In this document: positions 1 to 12,964 of the stretch, piece by piece
Numbering within the stretch: position 1 is the stretch's first letter
Layout: every line of letters starts with the position of its first letter
The notes under the pieces: generated by a model
Database searches by the model: none
Told to the model about the DNA's origin: nothing
Seen by the model: only the letters and a program-made list of their open reading frames with translations
Translations under genes and position numbers: made by a program
Assembly (NCBI GenBank): GCA_001632435.1
Contig: KV423926.1
Span: forward strand, 103,969 to 167,968
DNA length: 64,000 bases
DNA from: Calocera cornea HHB12733
Lineage: Eukaryota; Basidiomycota; Dacrymycetes; Dacrymycetales; Dacrymycetaceae
Direction: 5' to 3'

Positions 1-547
1 GCTCCGCGACAGCGAGACCATCCAGGGATCGTGAACTTCTGTCGAAATTAGATCCCGTGCTTCTTTTGGACTGACTCGTGGGGCTGTGCCGGTGGACCCC
101 CGTGCGGAACGCCGCAAACGGCTGCCCGCACGAAACTGCACGGAACCCGGCTGTACTGGCGACAGTTACACTTTCACAGTCGGACCGCGACAGTTGGGGT
201 TCAGTATCCAGACCATCTCTACAGCGCGGACAACCGAAGGAGGGCGAGGCAACCGGCGCTCATGGCTGCAAATACAGTAAGGGCAGACCACCAGCGTGGC
301 ACATTCAGTAACAGGCCCGGCACATGGACTGCCAGGGTCCAATTTGCTCGGCGACGAACTTCGACGGGTGTCTTCTATCCGTTCTTCCTGCTCTCTATCA
401 TCAACGCCGACGTAGAATTGTTACCACCAAGTTTGCTCTTACGCGATCTAGATTTGTCAAGTCAGCGGATGTAAAATATGCTTCAGAAAACTGTGTGCAG
501 GGCTTTGCGTCCCGCACCGTCACTCATCCTTTGGGACACTTCACATC
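1..547. other. 5' flank of dynamin-like gene 1, no gene recognised
   Basis: Short overlapping open frames exist here but none resembles a known protein and none has a consistent exon structure. The stretch immediately before position 548 is the presumed promoter and 5' leader of the first dynamin-like gene. I see no clear TATA element. Confidence 0.5.
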
Positions 548-2963
548 ATGGGTGACTCCGTGGAAAGTGTCCAGCATTCATTCATTGGCATTTCTCAAAG
601 CGCGTTTGCTGATGAAAATCGCAAACTGCTGGACGTAATCGACAAGATCCGTGACATCGGTGGAGACATTGGCATTCCTCAGCTGCCACGAATCGTGGTG
701 ATTGGTGTACGTACATAGCCCGCCCACCGTACCACCTTCAAGTCTGATAAGTTCCCTCCGCTGTAGAATCAGTCTGCAGGGAAGAGCTCCCTAATCGAGG
801 CGATTGCTCGGGTATCCGTGTTGCTCTTGTAACAGAGCTGACATTGGCTGATGGGAGGCAGATAAACGTTCCGCGGGATATTGGGACTTGTACAAGATGT
901 CCCTCAGAAATTCGCTTGCGCTCCTCTCCACACAGATGGCAATGCCGGATATCTCTTCGCTGGGAATATGACAAGGACGGTGACAGATATGAGGATGTCA
1001 ATACCGAGCCCTTTGGCAAGAAGTTCGCTGACCCATCAAAAGTGGAAGACATGCTGCGTCGTGCACAACTAGCGATTCTGAGTCCAAGCAGGGAAGCTAG
1101 CGATTTTCTGAAAGGCAATGTGGAAAAATTGGCTACTACCACAGAGCTTTATTTTTCTAGAAACGTGATCTGCGTGGAAGTCTCGGGACCAGATCTGACG
1201 GATCTCACTTTTGTGGATCTGCCCGTACGTGCAACGGTATACACGTGTAGAGCAAAGACTGAACGCATGCCAGGGCATCATATCCAGCGTTCAATCTGCC
1301 AGGCAATCCAACTTGATTGAAATGATCAAGTCGATGGTTCGGGAATACATCACCGGAACTTCTATTATCTTGGTGGCCATAACCATGCGCGGTATGACTA
1401 TATGCGTCGTATGCATGGGATAGCTTTCGTGTTTACGAGAACCCCAGATGATATGGACAATCAAGCCGCGATCTTGGAAGCGAGAAGGGCTGATCCTGAC
1501 GGCACACGTACAATCGGTCAGTGCAGTGAGGTACAGAAGGGAGTGGCACTGACTCTGTGCTTCTTAGGAGTTCTCACCAAGCCAGATACTCTGCAAAAGG
1601 GCGAAGATGTGCAGTGGCTTCCCGTGGTTCAAAACCTGAAGAATCAGCTTCGCCTTGGGTATTACGTCACCAAGCAGCCATCCCCCGCAGAAATCAAACA
1701 GGGTGTTACGTTTGATGCTGCGCGGGAACTGGAGCAGACCTTCTTCGAGCGTATGAAGCCTTGGAGCAAGCTGTCTAAGAAGACTTGCGAGCGTTTGGGC
1801 ACTTCGAATCTGACTTCCAACCTAAGTCTCCTTCTGACGGATGCAATCAAGAAAAGGTCAGCCTGGAAGCATGTACCTCCGCTATGCTATCAGTTCTGAC
1901 ATCTGTCAGTATTCCTGACATTGCCGAAAAGATTTCTGCGAATCTTGGACGAACAAGGAAAGAGCTTGTGTCGCTGCCGAATGGGCAATCAACAAACCCG
2001 GTGGGAGATATGCTGAACCTCTGCCACCAAGTGTATGCCGCGCTAGATGCGCACACCTCCGGAGCAAGGGGCTGCGTCAGCCTACTTCGGCAAAACAAGG
2101 CAACCTTCCACAAGTTCAAGCTTAAAGTTCGCGGTACCGCGCCGATGTTCGTTCCCTGGACAGCAAAAGAGGCCAATATGCTGGTAAGGAATACACCTTA
2201 CACCGAGCCAGGATTTCTTCTGGAGGGTTCCAATGTGGAACACGGTCGCAAATCTATGAACTTGGATGATGTTCGCCAGCGGCTTGAGGGGTACGTACCT
2301 TCCGCGCATGGCAGCATGAATGAGCTCTACTAAATCGCATGCCTGAAGGGAAATAACCCGGGAGCTGCCTTTCTCTGTCCCCTTTTCGGCCAAAGTCTCC
2401 ATGATGCTTCTGCCGGTCGAAGATTGGCCTGACTTGGTCAAAGTTTGTTTCGAGGATGCTGTCCTGAGCGTCCGAAAGCTATGCAAAGATGTCCTTCGCC
2501 AGGTATTTGCTCAGCATGAGCACCGTCCCATCATGGCTCTAGTCCAGTGAGTCCGTCATTATCAGAAGAGTACTCTTGCTGACTGCAATACAAGGGAAAT
2601 TGTCGATGAGAAGCTGCTGGCCTTGCAACAGAAATCAAGAGAAGCGCTAGATGTCATACTCGCAATCGAGGAATATCCTAGTACTCAGAACGATCACTAT
2701 TTCACTGAAGTCCGGTCCAAAATGATAGCTCACTTTCACAACGACCGCATTCAACTGAAAAGAAAGGCGGGGGATCATGGCGATACATCTGAAGCTTTGG
2801 ATATCTGTGTAGGACACGGGAAGGGCGGCACGCTGAGCGACGAGGAGCACCAAGAGGAGGACCAAGACGGCGACGATTCAGACATGCGGGCCAGAGAGGC
2901 ACCTACAGGCGAGCAATGCCAACAGGTCGATTCAGGCGGCTCAGATGATGATAACGATGGCAT

Positions 2964-3002
<39 letters not shown>

Positions 3003-3825
3003 AGGAGAAGGAGAAGACGACGAAGAGGAGGAGGACAGAATCACTGTGCCAAGTAAGCCTGTCCTGGTACAGGCCTCTGTCCAGAAGCATGCGGCACAGA
3101 CGCCTGCACCCCAGAAGCACGCGGTACAGCATGCTGCCCTACAGAAGCACAAAGTACGATTTGCTTCGCCACAGAAGCCTGTGTCTCAGAACTCGGATCT
3201 CCAGCAACCATCATCCAAGAAGCGTCGACAAGACCTACCTGTGCCGACGCAAACTATGACGCAAATTTCTGCATCCAATAAAGCCAGTGCTGGGCCACCA
3301 GAGGATCTAGATGCGCAAATGCCTTCCAACCTGCAAAAGGCACTTGCCTATCTTCGACGTCTGCCCGATTTACAGAACATACAACAGGAGGATCTTGGGA
3401 AGCTTCTGCCCGAAGATCCTTATTCGCAGGAGATCGTCGTGATGGCCGAGACGCGCGCGTACTTCCAGGTCCGCCCTTTCAATCATTATTCTCAGAGAGG
3501 TGGCTTACACGATATGTTATGTATCTAGATTGCCTATAAGGTATGCTGGCGTGTGTCCACGTCTATTCTCTGTTACTCACGGTTGAACCAGCGAATCATC
3601 GACAATGTGCCCGCCGTCATCGACAGGATGTTTATTCGTCCTTTGGCAGAAGCGGTCTATGATGCACTCTTAGCCGGACTCAAGCTCACCACACCTGAAG
3701 CGGCCGAGGTGTGCTCCGAATACTTGCGAGAAGCACCAGAGATCGCTCTGAAACGGGAGACGCTTCAATCTGCCCAAAAGAGACTTGAGGCGGCTAAGAC
3801 GGAGCTACGCTCGATTGGTCTATAA
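548..3825 (+). CDS. Dynamin/Mx-like large GTPase, copy 1, with acidic insert
   Basis: Predicted 913-residue membrane-remodelling GTPase of the dynamin/Mx superfamily. Exons: 548-706, 767-811, 862-1224, 1274-1391, 1448-1516, 1568-1856, 1910-2290, 2349-2546, 2595-3468, 3529-3540, 3592-3825; all introns are GT-AG, 48-60 nt, and the frame closes exactly. The GTPase motifs are intact: P-loop GNQSAGKSS (residue ~53), switch I GTCTRCP (~75), DLPG (~188) and TKPD (~255). The stalk (middle) region follows, and a GED-like end (~residues 805-913) contains AETRAYFQ-IAYK-RIIDNVP. Between the stalk halves lies a ~195-residue insert with an Asp/Glu run (~657-690) and QKHA-type repeats (~702-740). Exon 3529-3540 is a 12-nt microexon encoding IAYK. 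There is no PH domain or membrane segment, so it looks Mx-like rather than like classical dynamin. Its paralogues are at 19665-22587 and 24581-27441. Its cellular role is unknown. Confidence 0.93.
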
Positions 3826-4107
3826 CGGATAACGATCCGTCCATGCCAATACGGATACCGAACACAATCGTCATCCGCTTGGATCGATAGTTGGAATGTG
3901 GAATGATTAATTGTTACCGTTGTCAGTTGTCATTCCGCAGACCCTCATGTCCCTCCGTCGCAGTTTCACGTGTGATAGGGACCAAAAAGGGAATCCTCGG
4001 GTCCAAATAGTTGCACTGTCAATATCGCAGGTTTGCGTGAAGCGCCCTTTAAAGCTCAGAGAGCATTTTATTAGTTATATTGTTTTGCCATCTCAGCACA
4101 TCTAAAC

Positions 4108-5929
<1,822 letters not shown>

Positions 5930-6771
5930 TGGTAACCGCGCTGATGTTATTGTGGGAAGATCTGTACGTTAGGCATAGTAGCATTGTAGAATAATCGCAT
6001 CATTGGACACCAGTGTGGTGGGAGGGACCGCGATGGCGAGACAGATGTAAACAAGGGGGATGCGGAAGCAGAACGCGTCGTGACTGGTCTGTTCATCGTC
6101 GCAGTCTGACGCTCATCCAGCACCTTGACTTGTTCCATGTCTTTGTCGCCGACCGCCATGTTCTCCAGGAATAGACCTGCGTCGCCTGATCTCCGTCTCT
6201 GTCGGCAACCATGCATTTACTCATACTTGTTCGATGGGCTGTAACATGAACACTCGCTCTTTCACATTGCGCCAAGGTCGGCGTCGTCCGACGCTTCGCT
6301 TTAGAAGGTCCCTAGCTCTGCCGATGGACCCAGCCCTAGCTGCCGGTGAGGGCTTGTATGCAACGGGACTGCCTCATCATGTCCGTTACTGAATGTATTC
6401 GCCAGGGTAGTAGGCTGCCGAGCCGGTCGGCCGCTGCCGATGCCGCGGGAGCTGTGTCCGGCATCCACCTCGATTAGATCTTTCTTACAAGGCTCTGCGG
6501 GGAGAAGGTCGTCATGAAACGTCTCGGCGCGACCCTCCACCTTGGGTCTGATACGGTCAAACATCGCATTGTCGGCGTTGTCAAGCAGCGCGTGACAACG
6601 ACCGCCGTCAGTCTGCATTGTAATGGCATGTGGCTATGCGCGGGGCTCGGGGCGGTACACGACCCTGTGTCAGTGCGCGTCGCAGGGTCACAGCACGCGT
6701 TCAGATCTTGGCGCTCAACTCTATCATCCCTTGCTACACCAACTATGCCGCTTCAGAATTGCGATACTGGA
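5930..6771. other. Intergenic region, nothing recognised
   Basis: This separates RIO2 from the proton-channel gene. Open frames on both strands are short and resemble no protein I know. Its right end merges into the proposed promoter of the channel gene. Confidence 0.5.
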
Positions 6772-6779
6772 TATATAGG
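6772..6779 (+). promoter_or_regulatory. TATA-like element of proton-channel gene
   Basis: A tatatagg octamer lies about 115 bp upstream of the ATG at 6892, followed by a pyrimidine-rich leader. Position and composition fit a fungal TATA box. No experimental support is visible. Confidence 0.4.
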
Positions 6780-6891
6780 AGGTCGGACGTGCGGTCTGGA
6801 AAGCTCCAAGGGCATTCTACCCACCCACCGCACCTCCCCGGCTCACGATCCTCACGATCTCCCGACCTCCTAACGACACTCATCTGCCGAA

Positions 6892-8127
6892 ATGTCGAAG
6901 CCTAACTCCCCGATCCTGCCGGTTCATGCCCAGGATATCATCGTCCCGGTGCCTTCGCCTGTACCTTCTACGCCGAAGGGCACTGAGGATGGCCTCATCA
7001 GCCCTCCAAGGACGGCACGCACGAACAACGTGCACTGGGGGAGCGTCCCGAACACGCCCTACACGCCCAAGACGATGCGCACCGCGCGGACGTCGAACAC
7101 CAACAACACCGGGGCATCATCGGCCATCGTTCAACTGGAGGATGTCGTTGAGAAGCTGCAGGAGCAAACCGTCGCCAACGTCTGGGACGCTGAGGAGCCC
7201 GAGCCTGAGGAGAAGTACCAGGCGAGCCTGCGCTCCGGCAAGTCTGGGCACACCGCCAAGACTGCTCACACGGGTCACACCGGCCATTCTGGCACGCACT
7301 CCCATGCTCCTTCTACCGCATGGGGCAAGTTCCAGCACATCCGCCACCATATGCGCCACTACCTCCACAACGACAAGTTCCACTACACCATCATCGGCTT
7401 AGTTATCTTGGATTTGATTGCCGTCTTCCTCGACCTCACGCTCTCCCTGCTCACCCTGTCCTGCTTCACCGATGATCAACTCGACTACTTCAAATCCTTC
7501 GGCATTCTGAACCCTCCCGAATCACCTAGCTGTGTCCTCCACGAATCGACAGCCCTCACTGGCGCAGATTGGTTCCTTTGGGCTCTCTCCGTCTTCCTCT
7601 TGGCCATCTTCGTGCTAGAAATCTTCGCTTCGCTCGTCGCATTTGGTCCGAAGCACTTCTTGAAGCCGCTCTACGCGATCGATGCCGTCGTCGTCATCGC
7701 GTCGCTCATCATGGAAGTCTTCTTCAAGTTCGCTGACGACGGCAAGTCGGGCTCCAGCCCCGCAGCCCTTATCGTACTGCGGCTATGGAAGATCGTACGA
7801 GCGATCCACGCCATTGCGCACTCGATCGAACTGAAGAACCAATCCATCATCAACGCTGTCAAGGGCGCGATGGAGGAGGTCCAGCAGGAGACCACCAAGC
7901 TCTCCGGCCATCTGGAGCGCGCCGAACTCAAGATTGCCTACCTTAAGGACGAGTGCCCGAACGTTAAGGAGGACGAGATGGAGCGCTTCGTCGACGCTGA
8001 GATGGAGAAACGCCGGGCGCTGGAGGCTGCTGAGGAGGCCGCAGAGGAGGCCGCAGAGGAAGCCGCAGAACTGGAGAGTGGGGACAACTCTTCGGAGGGC
8101 GGCGAAAAGCCGAAGGAGACCGTATAG
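6892..8127 (+). CDS. Voltage-gated proton channel (Hv1-like)
   Basis: Single-exon gene for a 411-residue protein with a lone voltage-sensor domain and a C-terminal coiled coil, the layout of Hv1 channels, which extrude H+ across the plasma membrane. Residues 1-~155 are Ser/Thr/Pro-rich and disordered. S1 (~164-187) carries Asp in VILDLIAVFLD, matching the selectivity-filter Asp. S2 is ~226-250, with Glu in VLEI. S3 is ~257-281, with Asp in YAIDAVV. S4 (~290-312) is LRLWKIVRAI, so the three gating charges read R-K-R in place of the usual R-R-R. The tail is helical and ends in EEAAEEAA repeats followed by an acidic stretch. A long loop between S1 and S2 contains two Cys (SCF and SCV). Hv1 homologues are known from several fungi. 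An alternative, an unrelated VSD protein, is unlikely because no pore domain follows S4. Confidence 0.85.
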   Translation: MSKPNSPILPVHAQDIIVPVPSPVPSTPKGTEDGLISPPRTARTNNVHWGSVPNTPYTPKTMRTARTSNTNNTGASSAIVQLEDVVEKLQEQTVANVWDAEEPEPEEKYQASLRSGKSGHTAKTAHTGHTGHSGTHSHAPSTAWGKFQHIRHHMRHYLHNDKFHYTIIGLVILDLIAVFLDLTLSLLTLSCFTDDQLDYFKSFGILNPPESPSCVLHESTALTGADWFLWALSVFLLAIFVLEIFASLVAFGPKHFLKPLYAIDAVVVIASLIMEVFFKFADDGKSGSSPAALIVLRLWKIVRAIHAIAHSIELKNQSIINAVKGAMEEVQQETTKLSGHLERAELKIAYLKDECPNVKEDEMERFVDAEMEKRRALEAAEEAAEEAAEEAAELESGDNSSEGGEKPKETV

Positions 8128-10697
8128 ATCTGCGGCTCCACGACACGCGTCTGACGCATTGTAACGTTCTTAGACTGATACGATGTTTCCTTATTTACGT
8201 CCAACTGTAACGAATATCTCTAATGTTCATGTCTCCCTATACATACCTTCTATCGTGCGAGGCCGAGCCTAGAACTTCCGGGTGATATTCGGTCGACCGA
8301 GGATGACCATCATCAACCCCAAGTACAGTTGGCTGCATTCGTCCGGGTCCTCCCGGCCCGATGTCGGCGCCGTCCGCTACCTCTCAGGCTCTGGTAAATT
8401 TCAAAGGTCCCCGAGACACCATCCGTATATCGCGGTAGGCACCACCTTTCCAGACATCTTCCGCAAGAACTCCGTGGCCCCAAAGATCCTCAGGCCACTT
8501 TCAAATCAATGGCGCTGCGAATCGAGATGGATGGCTGGGCAGAAGCTGCTACAGAAGCAATGGACCGAGAACCGCGTCTTTTCGGAGCGTATCATGGACT
8601 GAAACTTGATGTTGGCTTATTGCAGTGAGGCCAGGCTTCGGCTTCTTCCCTTCGCGTGCTTGTTCGGTCGGTGGATTCGAAGTCAATCCGCGCTCGGGGG
8701 TTGTTTGTGCCTTGCTACATTGTGAGACTTGTGGTCCAACGGCGGAATTAGCATAGTTCTTACGAAATATTCTGGGCCGAAAGACTGGCTGGTCAAAGAG
8801 GAAATTGTCAAGCGTATAACGGGGGTATGTATTCTGTATGTATTCCGTACGTAATGGGCGCGTAAAGATCGTCGGTAGAGAAGAAGAGACCCTTAGTCCC
8901 ATCGCTCCCATGAGGAACGAAATGCCTCAGAAGACCGACGCCGTGTAATCGGTTGACTATCGCAAGGTCCAGCCTTTTCGATCTGGTAGCGTTGCTTCAC
9001 CAAGTGTTCGAGGTCCCGGGGCCCGGATGGAGGGACGCGGGGCTGCCGCCGGCACGGGAGATGTCCGTGCACGAGATGGTAAGAGCCACGAACCGGAGGG
9101 AAGGAACCCGCGGCGCCTCGAGGGCTAAACGCGGCAGATTCCGTCGGGTGACGTTACCGTCGACGCCGTTCTCGGTCCAGTCTCTGTCCTCGGTCTACAA
9201 ACCCGGCTGTCCGCCGTCGCATTTATACGCCCATGCACCGACGCTGTCTATCTACGGTCTGTTTGCGAGCTATCTAGATTGCTTTACATATAAGCACCGA
9301 GGTATATCCAGCAATAGACCCCTCCCCTCGAAAGGGCGCCGTAAAGCGACCACACGCGTGATGCTGCACATGCATCAGAGACTGTGGGCAGCGTCACCGA
9401 TGACCCCGTTTTCCGCCGCTAGTCTAACTTCGGCTTCTCTATCATCGTGACTCTATCAGTCACGCGTTCTGTTCAACCCATGCGTTTGCCGTATTTGAGC
9501 TCCTCATCTGCACGTTGTCGTGTCGACGACCGCCTACCCTTAAATTCGTTAGCATTCCGTAAGAGCATTGCAACTTCTTCTGAAACGGGAAGGACTTCTT
9601 AGGGAACTTCAGAAGCCACCATAGTGCCTTAGAAGCTCAGGGTAGACTCTGCCCTGGTCTGGTCGCAGCTCCATACGAAGAAACACGAGTTTTACCACTG
9701 GTGCCCCGACACGATTTATCACCGCCGGCTCTCCGGGTAGCCTGGGTTGGGTGGCTCCGGAGCAGCTCGCGATCACCTCCAGTGAGCACACGCTACCCAG
9801 TGAATCTCCAGCGATCTCTACTGAGATATCTAGATTGTAGGATGGCTTGTTAGTCGCCTTTCACTTGACTAGCCGGCTGGTTTAGGGGTCGGGACACCTT
9901 TGCTAACTTTTTCACGAAGTCATCAGAACCAGGGTGTACGCAGCAGCCGCCCCGGATGGTCGCCACGCCACGCCTTGTCGGGTTCCAATCAACCTCATAC
10001 GTAGCCGAGAGAAAGACTCTGGCGTCTAGAATGCTTCTTGGCTTCTAAACATGCCTTTGTACGCATTCAGGCCCTGAACCTCGATGGCTGACCTCATGCT
10101 GTTCAACAGCTTGCCAGAGGCCGTCAGCCACAATCTTGCCTACAAGTCGGCTACGTCAGGCCATCTTCGGAACGGACACTCCCGCCGGTTCACCCAACGA
10201 TAATGCCCGATCCGCGCTCCCTATTACCCCCACGGTCGACGGGAGATTTGATCGGCCAGACCGCTCCCCGAGGCGAACGCTGGGGCCGGTCGCATGCACC
10301 ATGCAGGGCAACGTCGTCGGCCCCGCAATTCGGGCATCATTCTTCCAAATAACTGCCGACGACCACCGGCCCAGCTGCCGATGCTCGATCATCCTCGCGC
10401 CTACCGGGGCCGTGTTGCCCTCATTGGCACCCCGTGGGCCGTGGGCTGGAACTCTTCCGTTGACGTAGAGCTCCTCATCTTAAGGCATGGATCAACGCAC
10501 GGCGCATCTGCACAAGCGTCCTGGCCGTGTCCGCCGCCGCCGCTGCGCTCGCTTTCGCTGCTATTCTTGCATACAGAACGCGAGTGGTGGTACGACACTG
10601 CGACGGGCCGGCAAGCGCCGACGCTTGGCCTCGATCGCCGCTGCCTAGCTCGAAGAAACCTGGAGGATGCCGCATGGTTGCAAGGTCGACTCTCGTG
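8128..10697. other. 2.6-kb intergenic region, no gene recognised
   Basis: The longest gene-free stretch in the left third. The longest open frames (8549-8911 on minus, 8953-9450 on plus) show no recognisable motif and no intron-compatible continuation. No tandem repeats or terminal inverted repeats stand out. A long noncoding RNA or a decayed element cannot be excluded by eye. Confidence 0.45.
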
Positions 10698-10705
10698 TAT
10701 ATAAA
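10698..10705 (+). promoter_or_regulatory. TATA box upstream of coiled-coil protein gene
   Basis: A canonical tatataaa lies 97 bp before the ATG at 10802 and is followed by a C/T-rich leader, as expected of a fungal core promoter. Confidence 0.55.
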
Positions 10706-10801
10706 GGCCAGCCTGTCGCGCCTGGTCTGGGATCTCATATTGCTGCCTCGTGTCAGTACGCCTAGCCCCGCAAACTCAGCTACTTTTAACTCACTTCAAT
10801 A

Positions 10802-12590
10802 ATGACTCCTGATCAGTCTACCGCTCCGCTCATGAGCGCCGACATGCTTCAGCCCCACCAGCAATCGCTTGCGCCTCCCGACAATTGGCCCTCGCTGCCC
10901 TCCGAAGCTGGGCAACCTCAACAGCTGCAGTATTCGAATCAGGCCCATCTCGGACTCTCATCGACATTCCCGAATAGTGGGAGTGGGCTCACATTCACGG
11001 AGTCTATGGGCACGCACCAGATGCATCACGATCCCTATGTTCCCATGGGATTTAGTGAGCAACCTCTAATGCTCCCTATGCACCAGGAGCCTTTCCCGAC
11101 CTTCGACCCAACGGCGCCTCCTCAATATCAGCAGCAGCACTTTGCCTTTGGTCGTCCATCTCCGCCCCGGCTCACTCTCCCCGGCTCCAACCCTCCGGGC
11201 CCTGCCTCGGCGCCTCCGTATCTTCCATCAGATTCGGACTGCCATTATCCCCGCACGCAACTCACACACGCCCTACCTTCCTCGGGTCTCCCGACCGCGA
11301 CACCTAGATCCTCATCTGGTGTGATGCGAGCGATCGAGGACCCGCGCGCCTACGCTCTGGAGAACGGGCTGCCGCCAATCCCTGGAACCACTCATCTGGC
11401 CTCCCAGCCGCCCCCTCCGCCAACTACAACCACCGTCACTGCCCTCTCTACCAATCCAAACCCCTCCTCGGCTCCCAGCCCGCTCGACCCTCGGCTCAGA
11501 CCGGCTGCACACCTCCAATCGCAAAGAACGAAGGCCATGGAACCGCTTGGGATGGCCGGATGGACGCCCGCGAAGCTGTATCAGACTCCCATACGGAGGA
11601 TGCACTCTGCCCCCGGAGTCCCACCGCCCGGCCAGGGTTGGAAGTCGAAGTCGGTGTCGCCGCCTACTCCTGGTACTCGTGAACCCACCCCGCGCGGCGG
11701 AGTGGGAAGATCTCCGAGAGATACGGGACGACAGGTTGAGGAGTACGAGTCGGACGAGCCGAACACGCGGAGCACACGCGGGAGAAAGCGGAGAGGCACT
11801 CGCTCGGATACTGCTTCACGTCCTACGTATGTTTCGTTCCGAGGCCGAGGCGTACTGCTCGCTAACTAAGCGCGCATTTTCGAATGAATAGGAAAAAACG
11901 CACCGCCGAGGGCCCGTATGTCCGTGCTTTGGAGCAAAATCTTGAGCAGCTCAAACAGCAAATTCTCGATCTCGGCTCCCAACCCCATGGCCTTGACGGA
12001 GTTCCGGAGGCCGCGGCGATGACTCTCGATTCGGCAAAAGTGAGTTATACTTGGTCATCGAGTCCGTCATAACTCAACCTCATTCAAGCTAGTTATCCAA
12101 GCTCAACAGCTGGACCTGGACACGGTTCACCGGAAGTATGAGGAGTGCAAGCGAGAGGTCCGTCGGTCCTCGTCTCTACCCTTTTGTCCTTCATCTGACT
12201 AAGCATCCACAGATCAGTCAACTGCGCGCAGTAATGAACGGAACGCACCCCTTGCTCAGCCGCTCTTCAGCGCCCGCCATCGGCACCATTCCTCGCCAGA
12301 TTTTCAGAGGCCCCTCAGCGTTTGGAGGCTTCAGCTCGGCCGACGTTGAGGCAGCTAGACGTGCAAGCGTCGAATCCATTGCGTCAACGTCGTCGATGGC
12401 ATCGGCATCCTCCATGTCTTCGGTAGAAAGCATGGGAAGTCTTACCACCGCCGGCACGGCAAGCACTGTTCCCTCTCCTTCGGCGGCCGTGTTCAGTCAG
12501 CCTTCCCTCACCCCCAACTCCGCTGGACTTCAGCAGTGGGCTACATGGGAGCACCAGGGTCTCCCTGTGCAGTGCCAGGGGCAACAGTGA
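10802..12590 (+). CDS. Pro/Gln-rich protein with basic patch and leucine coiled coil, putative transcription regulator
   Basis: Predicted 532 residues. Exons: 10802-11826, 11892-12039, 12110-12157, 12213-12590; the frame closes exactly with GT-AG introns. Residues 1-~300 are low-complexity (Pro, Gln, Ser, Met), as in activation domains. Around 325-345 there is a Lys/Arg-rich patch (GRKRRGTRS, then TKKRTAEG). A heptad coiled coil follows directly (RALEQNLEQLKQQILDL), and the next exons extend it (LDLDTVHRKYEECKRE, ISQLRAVMNG). The C-terminus is Ser/Ala-rich. Basic patch plus leucine heptads suggests a bZIP-like regulator, but the invariant Asn...Arg of a bZIP basic region is not evident, so the DNA-binding class is unproven. 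The acceptor of intron 2 was chosen because only it keeps the coiled-coil frame. It has its own TATA box and is convergent with the CSL gene. Confidence 0.55.
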
Positions 12591-12964
12591 ACGGAACTCC
12601 GGAAACCCCTTCCGGTCAACAGCTAAAATTCTGTAGCATACGCATCATTCCCCTGCAAAATGGACCCGCTATTCTATTGTTGAACTTAATTACGTACCTC
12701 ACGGATCCCTTACTGTATTCAGTAGCATTGTGAAATTTCGTGTTCACGGACCCCCTCAATGTCTCAACTGATGGCGCGCTAAATAGAACATTTACTTCCG
12801 CTAATTCTTGATAGAACACGTTGCGGATTCGTCAGCCTCGTAAGCGCCGGTTGTTCAGGCGGGAGCGGTGGTTTTCATATTTCCTGTAATGGGATACGAC
12901 CGGGCGAGGATGACGGTGAAATGCATTGAAGCTATAAGTACATTGCATAAACAATTCTACCAGT
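12591..12964. other. Convergent intergenic spacer
   Basis: A 374-bp AT-richer spacer between two converging genes. It must hold both 3' ends. No hairpin terminator is expected in a eukaryote and none was sought. Confidence 0.5.
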
